DNA from: Cepaea nemoralis
Lineage: Eukaryota > Mollusca > Gastropoda > Stylommatophora > Helicidae
DNA: 64,000 bases
Direction of reading: 5' to 3'
NCBI GenBank assembly: GCA_014155875.1
Contig: JACEFZ010011091.1
Coordinates: forward strand, 16,001 to 80,000
Made by a program: the position numbers and the translations under genes. Below the pieces are notes generated by a model, which saw only the letters and a program-made list of their open reading frames with translations, searched no databases and had not been told where the DNA came from. Numbering within the stretch: position 1 is the first letter of the stretch; the number at the start of each line of letters is the position of its first letter. This document shows, one piece after another, positions 55,401 to 64,000 of this stretch.

Positions 55401-58135
55401 GTAGATTTCATATATAGTGTTGTAGCGTGAGGTGAGACTGTCTACACGTAGATGTTATAGAAAGTCCTCTATACAACAATAGATGGCATGATGTCTGCAG
55501 GTATATAACATATATAGTGTTGTAGCGTGAGATGAGACTGTCTACACGTAGATGTTATAGAAAGTCCACTATACAACAATAGATGGCATGATGTCTGCAG
55601 GTATATATCACATATAGTGTTGTAGCGTGAGATGAGACTGTCTACACGTAGATGTTATAGAAAGTCCTCTATACAACAATAGATGGCATGATGTCTGCAG
55701 GTATATATCACATATAGTGTTGTAGCGTGAGATGAGACTGTCTACACGTAGATGTTATAGAAAGTCCTCTATACAACAATAGATGGCATGATGTCTGCAG
55801 GTATATATCACATATAGTGTTGTAGCGTGAGATGAGACTGTCTACACGTAGATGTTATAGAAAGTCCTCTATACAACAATAGATGACATGATGTCTGCAG
55901 GTATATATCACATATAGTGTTGTAGCGTGAGATGAGACTGTCTACACGTAGATGTTATAGAAAGTCCTCTATACAACAATAGATGACATGATGTCTGCAG
56001 GTATATAACATATATAGTGTTGTAGCGTGAGATGAGACTGTCTACACGTAGATGTTATAGAAAGTCCTCTATACAACAATAGATGACATGATGTCTGCAG
56101 GTATATATCACATATAGTGTTGTAGCGTGAGATGAGACTGTCTACACGTAGATGTTATAGAAAGTCCTCTATACAACAATAGATGACATGATGTCTGCAG
56201 GTATATATCACATATAGTGTTGTAGCGTGAGATGAGACTGTCTACATGTAGATGTTATAGGAAGTCCTCTATACAACAATAGATGACATGATGTCTGCAG
56301 GTATATATCACATATAGTGTTGTAGCGTGAGATGAGATTGTCTACACGTAGATGTTATAGGAAGTCCTCTATACAACAATAGATGTCACAATGTCTGCAG
56401 GTATATATCACATATAGTGTTGTAGCGTGAGATGAGACTGTCTACACGTAGATGTTATAGGAAGTCCTCTATACAACAATAGATGTCACAATGTCTGCAG
56501 GTATATATCACATATAGTGTTGTAGCGTGAGATGAGACTGTCTACACGTAGATGTTATAGGAAGTCCTCTATACAACAATAGATGTCACAATGTCTGCAG
56601 GTATATATCACATATAGTGTTGTAGCGTGAGATGAGACTGTCTACACGTAGATGTTATAGGAAGTCCTCTATACAACAATAGATGTCACAATGTCTGCAG
56701 GTATATATCACATATAGTGTTGTAGCGTGAGATGAGATTGTCTACACGTAGATGTTATAGGAAGTCCTCTATACAACAATAGATGACATGATGTCTGCAG
56801 GTATATATCACATATAGTGTTGTAGCGTGAGATGAGATTGTCTACACGTAGATGTTATAGGAAGTCCTCTATACAACAATAGATGTCACAATGTCTGCAG
56901 GTATATATCACATATAGTGTTGTAGCGTGAGATGAGACTGTCTACACGTAGATGTTATAGGAAGTCCTCTATACAACAATAGATGTCACAATGTCTGCAG
57001 GTATATATCACATATAGTGTTGTAGCGTGAGATGAGATTGTCTACACGTAGATGTTATAGGAACGTCCTCTATACAACAATAGATGTCACAATGTCTGCA
57101 GGTATATATCACATATAGTGTTGTAGCGTGAGATGAGACTGTCTACACGTAGATGTTATAGGAAGTCCTCTATACAACAATAGATGTCACAATGTCTGCA
57201 GGTATATATCACATATAGTGTTGTAGCGTGAGATGAGACTGTCTACACGTAGATGTTATAGAAAGTCCTCTGTACAACAATAGATGTCACAATGTCTGCA
57301 GGTATATATCACATATAGTGTTGTAGCGTGAGATGAGATTGTCTACACGTAGATGTTATAGGAAGTCCTCTATACAACAATAGATGTCACAATGTCTGCA
57401 GGTATATATCACATATAGTGTTGTAGCGTGAGATGAGACTGTCTACACGTAGATGTTATAGGAAAGTCCTCTATACAACAATAGATGTCACAATGTCTGC
57501 AGGTATATATCACATATAGTGTTGTAGCGTGAGATGAGACTGTCTACACGTAGATGTTATAGAAAGTCCTCTATACAACAATAGATGTCACAATGTCTGC
57601 AGGTATATATCACATATAGTGTTGTAGCGTGAGATGAGATTGTCTACACGTAGATGTTATAGAAAGTCCTCTATACAACAATAGATGACATGATGTCTGC
57701 AGGTATATATCACATATAGTGTTGTAGCGTGAGATGAGACTGTCTACACGTAGATGTTATAGGAAGTCCTCTATACAACAATAGATGTCACAATGTCTGC
57801 AGGTATATATCACATATAGTGTTGTAGCGTGAGATGAGACTGTCTACACGTAGATGTTATAGGAAGTCCTCTATACAACAATAGATGTCACAATGTCTGC
57901 AGGTATATATCACATATAGTGTTGTAGCGTGAGATGAGACTGTCTACACGTAGATGTTATAGGAAGTCCTCTATACAAACAATAGATGTCACAATGTCTG
58001 CAGGTATATATCACATATAGTGTTGTAGCGTGAGATGAGACTGTCTACGCGTAGATGTTATAGGAAGTCCTCTATACAACAATAGATGTCACAATGTCTG
58101 CAGGTATATATCACATATAGTGTTGTAGCGTGAGA
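55400..58135. repeat. 100-bp satellite, about 27 highly similar copies
   Basis: The unit (gtatatatcacatatagtgt, tgtagcgtgagatgagactg, tctacacgtagatgttatag, aaagtcctctatacaacaat, agatgacatgatgtctgcag) repeats at exactly 100 bp, with rare 1-bp additions after 57060. Diagnostic sites change in blocks: ggcatg to gacatg near 55880, then gtcaca from 56385; aaagtcc to gaagtcc from 56260. Older forms reappear at 56780 and 57690. No ORF. Confidence 0.97.
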
Positions 58136-58254
58136 TGACACAAAGTAGTGCAGCTTTACATAACATCTAAATTTCTAAGACTGTAGCAGAAGAATATGGA
58201 GAGGACGGAAAGAGTAGGAGCTGGAGGAACAAAAGAAGAAGAAGATACACGAAA

Positions 58255-58395
58255 GCCATTTTTGATGCGGAGACAGAAAGTGTCTGTCAGGGATACATGA
58301 AAGTTGTCTTATCGATGCGGAGACAAAGTGTCTGAGAGGGATACATGAAAGCCGTCTTTGGTGCGGAGACAGAAAGTGTCTGACAGGAAACAGTG
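58255..58395. repeat. ~50-bp repeat, three copies
   Basis: gatgcggagacagaaagtgt, ctgtcagggatacatgaaag and variants, three units. Confidence 0.85.
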
Positions 58396-58848
58396 ACGGT
58401 TTTCTTGTCAGAAATGAATCGATGACACTAAATGCACCTGTCAGCCGCAGTGTGTTCTGACATATCAATAACACAGACAGACAAGGAAATTAGTTATTAA
58501 TATAACTCAACTTTCAAGCACTCGATCGATGAAGATTGCTTTCAGATCAATACTTGATGTGAATTATGTATTCTTTTGCCATAGAAAATTGTGTGGTAGA
58601 AGTGATGGTGAATGGCCGCGGTTCCATTCAACCCTGCCATCCTTGGTGGCGCTTGTATGAATCAATACTTCAAATGTCACTCCAGAAATAATCCTGACAC
58701 GCGAGGTAATCAAACTGGCTCACTTAGAATCTGTTTGATTGCCAGTTGCAGTAGCTGTGGGTTAAGACTGCATCAGATTAAAAGCTCAGTGACGCCACGA
58801 TGGCCACAACGACGGTATAATAGCTGAATGTAAGTGGTGTGTGTTGTG
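58396..58848. other. No feature recognised
   Basis: Unique-looking sequence between the small repeat and the tetranucleotide region. Confidence 0.5.
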
Positions 58849-58978
58849 CATGCGTCGAGTCTGCATTTATCTGTCATTTGTCAAGTCCAGCCTGTGTCTG
58901 TCTGTCGTATGTCTGTATTTCGTGTGTATGTCTATCATTTATCTATGTATCATGTGTCTGTCATTTATTTGTCTGTCG
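58849..58978. repeat. TGTC/TATC tetranucleotide-rich tract, left part
   Basis: Words tgtctgtc, tatcattt and gtcgtatg in loose order. Continues after the insertion at 58979. Confidence 0.85.
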
Positions 58979-59301
58979 GGACGCAGAGGTGTTTCCAAGG
59001 TACCAGGGCCGGGTTATATACTGGCCAAGACCTATTGACGCGTCCTCGTCGAGCGTCCTGGGCAATAGGTCCCTTCGGGGTCCTGGCTAAAGTCAGTAGG
59101 ATCGCCGATTCCTCCGAAGTCGGAGAGTGTCTGCCTGTACGGCGAGGAACCACCAGTCTGCACACCAATAAGCCAGACATGGGACAACGGATACTCCTGT
59201 ATGACATCATACTGATGTTGGACAACAGGATGCCTTCATCCGACATACAGGACTTCGCGTTGGAGCTCAAGCCAACGAACGCAAGCAAGCAAGCAAGCAT
59301 C
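58979..59301 (+). mobile_element. 323-bp retroposon fragment with (AAGC)n tail
   Basis: GC-richer block inserted in the tetranucleotide tract. It starts ggacgcagaggtg and ends aacgcaagcaagcaagcaag. The flanking tgtctgtcg occurs on both sides (58970-58978 and 59302-59310), though a simple-repeat context makes this weak proof of duplication. The family is not recognised; the short repeated tail fits a LINE 3' end or a SINE. Confidence 0.6.
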
Positions 59302-59885
59302 TGTCTGTCGTGTGTCTGTCTCTCATTTATCCGTCTGCCGTGTGTCTGCTTCTCATTTATCTATCTGTCGTGTGTCTGTCTCTCATTTATCTGTCTGTCG
59401 TGTGTCTGTCTCTCATTTATCTGTCTATCGTGTGTCTGTCTCTCATTTGTCTGTTTATCGTGTGTCAGTTATCTGCCTGTTTATCATGTGTCTGTTATCT
59501 CTCTGTTTATCATTTGTCTGTTATATGTGTGTTTATCATGTGTCTGTCTATCGTGTATCTGTTTATCATGTATATGTCTCCCGTGTATCTGTTTATCATG
59601 TGTTTGTCTCTCATGTATCTGTTTATCACGTGTTTGTCTCTCATGTATCTGTTTATCACGTGTCTATCTCTCATTTGTCTATGTATCATGTCGGTCTCTC
59701 ATTTGTCTCTTATTTGCCTGTTTATCATTTGTCTGTTATATGTCTGTTTCTCATGTCTTTGATATCTGTATGTTTACCTTTTCTCTGTTATGTGTCTGTT
59801 TATCACTTGTCAGTTATATGTCTATTTATCATGTGCCTGTTATCTGTCTGTCTATCACTTATCTGTTATCTGTCTAACGTGTGAC
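59302..59885. repeat. TGTC/TATC tetranucleotide-rich tract, right part
   Basis: Units such as gtgtctgtctctcatttatc and tgtctgtcg, then tgtttatcatgtgtctgtta. Long open frames rich in CLS and SHLSV arise from the 4-bp step. Confidence 0.92.
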
Positions 59886-60545
59886 TGTACTACATTGGTT
59901 AAAAAGTGGTAAGAGAGTCAACTTCATTGCACCGGGTTATTTCCCACGTGGCAAGGTCTTCTGTCTGCGGTGCAGCCTGTTGACAGCGTGGTAAGGTCTT
60001 CTGTCCGCGGGGCGGCCCGTCGTCACCGTGTCAAGGAGCACGAACTCTGTAGCAACGACCCCCAGGCGTCTCTCAACAGGTGCACTGGTGAAGAGAATGA
60101 CGGAGTCAGGGAACCAACTCCCTACTGTCGTAGTGCGAGGCAGGCGGTTCAGCCGCGTCCCCGCACAAACCCCTGCTATAATGGTCAGAGCTATACAACT
60201 TAGATCCACTTCAGACAACCCAGCATGCGAATATGTTATGATCTTGTCAGAATGTGTCGTCTACCTCCGGGGGTATACTTCCACCGTAGCAGCCCACCCA
60301 TCACTCTCTACATTCTCTGTCGGCTGGTTTATTGTCAAAGACCATGTTTTACTGTTAATTGCTGGTAAACATGTCCCTAGGCTGGGGATTCGGACCACGG
60401 CCAGGGGCGGGCACTGCACCTCTGCACCAATAGCCTGCCATGGAGTCGGACGGAGCTGTGAGACTGTCACTCAAACCCGGGCCACACTCTGGCCACATGT
60501 GCCTACATGACGTTAGATCTCGTTAAATTAGTTGCTACTTCAGTA
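59886..60545. repeat. Likely dispersed repeat with a tRNA-like head on the minus strand
   Basis: GC-rich segment. On the minus strand near 60445-60370, tggcaggctattggtgc is followed by gtggtccgaatccccagc, resembling spaced A and B boxes of a tRNA-derived SINE. Near 59925, cttcattgcaccgggttat matches 19520. Two phrases gtggcaaggtcttctgtctg and gtggtaaggtcttctgtccg stand next to each other. No host coding function is assigned. Confidence 0.4.
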
Positions 60546-60588
60546 GACATGTTTGTTTAACATCATCATTTATTGGGTTTTTACTAAC

Positions 60589-60589
<1 letters not shown>

Positions 60590-60682
<93 letters not shown>
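60590..60682. repeat. (CT)n microsatellite
   Basis: Some 45 CT dinucleotides with one TA interruption. Confidence 0.97.
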
Positions 60683-60686
<4 letters not shown>

Positions 60687-60727
60687 GCCTCTTCATTCTC
60701 CTTACCTATGTCTCCCCTCTTCCTTCA

Positions 60728-61648
60728 AAGGGTTTCCAGATACATGGGCACCAAAAGGAGGACATAATAAGACAAAAAAAGAGGACAAAAGAGGACGTAT
60801 TGAATGTTTCATTTGAATCGTTGCAAATTAAACCCACAATCAGTACAATTTTATTACAACAGCCGCCAATAAGTGTATCTTACTCTTAGTGAATCGACCA
60901 AGAAACAATCATGTTAAAAAATAAATATAAATTCAATGGAGGCCTTTTTCAAAATGCTTTACATAAAAACATTATTTAAACAGCCGACTGTACAATTATT
61001 ACCTTATAATCTGTATTAATTACACAACATATTTCTCGGAGGAGCCAACTTTTCGTAGAAGAACCTCGTTAGCAATCACATATGCGTAAAACTGTTCACA
61101 GGTAAGATTCTTCAAATTATACTTTGTGAGAATGATGCACTTTACAGAGTTGAGTAAGAGTCTGTTCCTTTCCTTTGTCCATTGAGCATTAACCAAGGAG
61201 AACACTCTTTCCACATTGTCATTGTGTCCAGGGATAGAGAAGTGGCGCCAGAAGAGATTCACAAATTTTAAGTAACTCTGAAAAGCAACATACATTTGGG
61301 CAACTTTGGAAAAATAACCTCCAATGTTCATGCAAGAGTCTTTCAAAAACCTGTTCATTCTTATCTTGCACAAATCATTTAAGATTGCAGTATTTAGTAT
61401 AAATAGGAAAATTAAATAAATATTATTAAGCAATGGGTTTTAATAAAGAAGTAAAATGTACATTTTAGCAATGTAAACATGCGGTAGAGTGTAGGTACAT
61501 TGTAAGTTGTAACAATACATAAACAATTATAACATAAATTATAAGAAAAGCCGGGATCTTAAAGGTTTTTAGCTTTGCCTGCCGGGCAGAGAATATTAGG
61601 CTAAAAAGAGGACATGTCCTGTTTTTGCCGGACGCCTGGCAACCCTAA
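60728..61648 (-). mobile_element. Deleted hAT-family DNA transposon
   Basis: The ends contain agggtttccag (from 60729) and, inverted, agggttgccag (to 61646). The 7-bp tccttca flanks both sides (60721-60727 and 61649-61655), close to the 8-bp hAT duplication. GGACA-rich sub-terminal repeats (aaaagaggacaaaagaggac; aaaaagaggacatgtcctg) occur inside both ends. Only the C-terminal part of a transposase remains. Confidence 0.75.
61020..61433 (-). pseudogene. hAT transposase C-terminal (dimerisation) fragment
   Basis: About 137 residues on the minus strand. The region NDNVERVFSLVNAQWTKERN followed by SVKCIILTKYNL matches the hAT C-terminal dimerisation domain. Upstream residues FLKDSCMNIGGYFSKVAQ are consistent with the preceding part of the same protein. 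The zinc finger and RNase H-like catalytic core are absent, so it cannot transpose itself. Confidence 0.82.
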
Positions 61649-61655
61649 TCCTTCA

Positions 61656-62279
61656 TCTCCATTTCCCACGCCTTTTCTCTTCATTTTCGTCTCTTCTCCC
61701 ACACCCTCTTGCCGTTGTAAAACAACACGCACTAAAATCATGGTAGCTACATGCCCAGCCCAGAGTTTCAAACGCCTCCCCCCACCACCCCCGTAACACT
61801 GTGTACTTTCAGCTGAAGCTCATACAGGACACACACACAAACCTGCGGTGTCAGAAGAAACATGATGCTCCTGTCAAAATGGCTGGATCGATGTGAGAGC
61901 AACACGTCCTGACCCCGCTCACCAGGTTCAGTGTGTGCTCACTGACATCTCTGCTGGCGCTGTTTGTACAAACATGAGAAAAAGGCCAACCATAGATCAG
62001 TTAAAACCCGACGCCTATATCACAGATCTAAGTGCACACACAGCGCTCATCGCTGACGCTTGTTTGATTCTCTGTTCACAGATCAATGTGTTCCAGCGGC
62101 AACTGGCTGATGCCAAAGAAGATCCGTCAATCGAATCCATGTAGGTTGAGAGACAAACTGCAGCTTTTATTTTTGTTTAAAGTTAGACACGACTTAGTCG
62201 ATATGCTGTGTTGGGTGTCTACAGAGAGTGTAGTAGCACATGTGTGATGTAATGTTGTGAGCAAATATACAGGTTGTGG
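61656..62279. other. GPCR upstream region, possible untranslated exon
   Basis: No protein family recognised. An acceptor-like ttctctgttcacag at 62068-62081 and a donor-like gtaggt at 62142 could bound a non-coding or 5' exon. This is only a guess from splice signals. Confidence 0.3.
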
Positions 62280-62825
62280 GTGTAAACAGGCGGTCATCAA
62301 CGACCACCAGCCACTCGCATGGACATTGACTAATGAATGTCCACAGTGTAACAAGTGGTCATCGTTGATTACCTGTCATACGTCTAGGTCATGGCTGGCC
62401 ATTGCCGTAACTTTAGCTGATGCTCATCAATGGCTGCTGTGAACGTTCTGACCAATGGCTAACCTTAACCTGTGTCAATGACAACTCGTCATACACGCGG
62501 AATATAACGGATGAATGGGGTAAACGTGTTTTCACCACTGGATGACAATCACATATTGGGACTATGGCTGATTGTGTAAATTTATTCAGTGTAGATCACT
62601 GATCGTCCAGCATACGATTATGTAACTTTATCGTCATTGATTGTCCCTCATATACTGACACTATAGCCGATTGTGCAACGCTATTCAGTGTCTATCATTG
62701 ATTGTCCGTCAGACATTGGAACTGTAGCTGATTCTGTATCTTTAATTATTGTGCACCACAGACTGTCCGTCATATACAGTGACACAATAACTGGCTATCG
62801 ACTATGTGACTTTATGAACGGTTGA
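62280..62825. repeat. Degenerate ~65-bp repeats running into the GPCR exon
   Basis: Phrases such as cattgattgtccgtcag, cactatagccgattgtg and tattcagtgt recur. The phrase gaccaccagccactcgcatgg at 62298 (in two pieces: gaccaccagcc, actcgcatgg) is echoed at 62831 (gactaccagcc, acacaaatgg) just before the start codon. Confidence 0.55.
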
Positions 62826-62876
62826 TCAGTGACTACCAGCCACACAAATGGAAAGTGGTTGACCAATCAGAATGCT

Positions 62877-63819
62877 ATGTCCGAGAACGAGACCAGTGCT
62901 TCGCCAATCAAAGAGTTCGGCAGCGTGGATGTCTTCCTGTCCTTCAGTGCAGTCATCATCTCAATCATGGCGGTTACCTGCAACGCCTTGCTCATCTGTG
63001 TCATCATCAGGAGCAGACTGCTAAAGACCCCCACCAACATGTTTATAGCGTCCCTGGCGGTGGGCGAACTGATCATCGGTGTGTTTGGGACCCCTTTTGC
63101 AGCTGCCAGCGTTGTGGCCAGGGACTGGCCATTTTCCTCACCCTTGTGCCAGATGAGTGCCAGCCTGCAAATCATTGGCCGCAGCTCCAGTACCTACAGT
63201 CTGATGGCCATCTGCGTGGACAGATGCCTGGCGGTCAGCAAACCGCTCAGATACTCCCACTTACTGACGCTAAAATCTGCCTCCATCACGTTGGCCTGTA
63301 TCTGGATCCTGGCTTCTGTAATGGGCTTCATGCCCTTGGGGAGCTGGGGCTCCTACCAATACGCCAGTGAGTACTATCTATGCACGCTGTTTAAGGGAAG
63401 CGGTGGGAAACAACACGTGGTGAAAGAGGTCATCTGCAGCTATCTACCCACATCGGTCATCTGCCTGACCATTCTTCAGATTGTGAAAGAGGTTAAATCG
63501 CATCACCGAATATTTGCCATCGTCCAGTTGCCTGTGGCCTCCGACCTCCAACACAGCAGGAGAGTTGTTGCCAGGGCTCATTCCCGGCCCCCGAACATTT
63601 AACCGAAACACCAGCAAGGCTATGAGGTCCTTGTTCATCGTCATAGGCGGGTATGCGGCATTCTGCTTGCCACTGTCCGTCTTGAACATCGTCTACCAGG
63701 ATAGACACCCGGACATGATTCCCCAAGCTGTGGTCACCTCCATCGTGTGGATATCCTTCCTCTGCTGCGTCGTCAATCCTGCCATCATCATTTTATTCAA
63801 CAGGAAATTTCGGGCACAG
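62877..63819 (+). CDS. Class A (rhodopsin-like) GPCR, first coding exon, one surplus base
   Basis: Seven-transmembrane receptor that would couple extracellular ligand binding to G proteins; the ligand is not predictable. ATG 62877 is the first in-frame ATG after a TGA at 62823; the N-terminus MSENETS has a glycosylation site. TM1 contains TCNALL; TM2 SLAVGELIIG has Glu where class A normally has Asp2.50. TM3 starts at the disulfide Cys (LCQMS) and ends VDRC instead of DRY. TM4 has W in CIWILAS. ECL2 has YYLCTL. TM5 has SYLPTS. TM6 FCLPLS lacks the usual Trp. TM7 has NPAII for NPxxY, then FNRKFR. TM1-5 and TM6-7 are in different frames; removing one C from the CCCCC run at 63588-63592 joins HSRP to RTFNRNTSKAM. 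The exon ends at a donor cag/gtacag, so the C-tail lies beyond the window. Confidence 0.9.
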
Positions 63820-63921
63820 GTACAGTTTTAACTTGCTCATCATCGATCCTTTTGATATGCATTCGAGATCTGTATTCTCCCAGTTCATAGATGGCCTGTC
63901 TACTCCATATAATTGCATCGG

Positions 63922-64000
63922 CTGTCTTCTCTATATCCAAACATTGTCTTCTCTATATCCAAACATTGTCTTCTCTAGATCCAAACATTGTCTTCTCTAG
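63922..64000. repeat. 22-bp array at the window end
   Basis: gtcttctctatatccaaaca plus tt, almost four copies, in the intron about 100 bp after the GPCR donor. Continues beyond the window. Confidence 0.9.

Noticed and set aside
59312..59884. Long Cys/Leu/Ser-rich frame resembling a membrane protein
   Set aside because: Simple tetranucleotide repeat; hydrophobic look results from TGTC and TATC words.
62829..62876. GPCR start upstream of 62877
   Set aside because: The codon at 62829 is GTG; ATG 62877 is the first in-frame ATG after a stop at 62823.

Overview
This is a eukaryotic nuclear window, not bacterial, most likely from a lophotrochozoan such as a mollusc. That placement is an inference from the transposon mix (an RNase H-bearing I-type LINE with a CTAA tail, RTE-like LINEs, mariner, Tc1, hAT, tRNA-like SINEs) and from short GT-AG exons lost in large repeat-filled introns. 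No species-diagnostic gene was seen. More than half of the window is tandem repeat or mobile DNA.

Two host protein genes are recognisable, both on the + strand. The first is the 3' half of a dipeptidyl-peptidase-4-like serine protease (S9B; DPP4/FAP type). Nine small exons at 6294-6369, 7737-7932, 14383-14437, 20174-20273, 23262-23320, 29761-29833, 33958-34031, 42638-42749 and 43580-43647 encode the alpha/beta-hydrolase domain. All three catalytic residues are present, every intron is GT-AG and all phases agree, apart from one extra base in an A run of the second exon. A possible further 37-nt exon lies at 4513-4549. The second gene is a class A GPCR (first coding exon 62877-63819). It is also broken by one extra base, here in a C run, and continues beyond the window.

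Layout: 1-4440, a 47-bp satellite split by an I-type LINE; 4441-7736, degenerate arrays and the first DPP exon; 7933-14382, Tc1 relic, RTE-like LINE with a nested insertion, and a retroposon carrying its own minisatellite; 14438-20173, a 20-bp array and a 63-bp satellite split by a solo-LTR-like element; 20274-29760, arrays of 54, 51 and 37 bp, an old LINE and a dead mariner; 29834-42637, a 49-bp array, LINE 3' end, two copies of a 1.65-kb non-autonomous retroposon, and 41-bp and 37-bp satellites; 43648-54830, mostly non-coding with several arrays, a SINE and a hAT element containing a LINE; 54830-58135, a 100-bp satellite; 58400-62876, simple repeats, a second hAT relic and the GPCR upstream region.

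The most interesting pattern is that several minisatellites in the DPP introns look like amplified copies of the gene's own exon-intron borders. The 37-bp array before the sixth listed exon repeats that exon's 3' splice site. The 49-bp and 41-bp arrays repeat the 5' splice-site region they follow. The array before the first listed exon and the 47-bp/141-bp array before the second resemble those exons. Four retroelements have inserted into the arrays and left readable target-site duplications.
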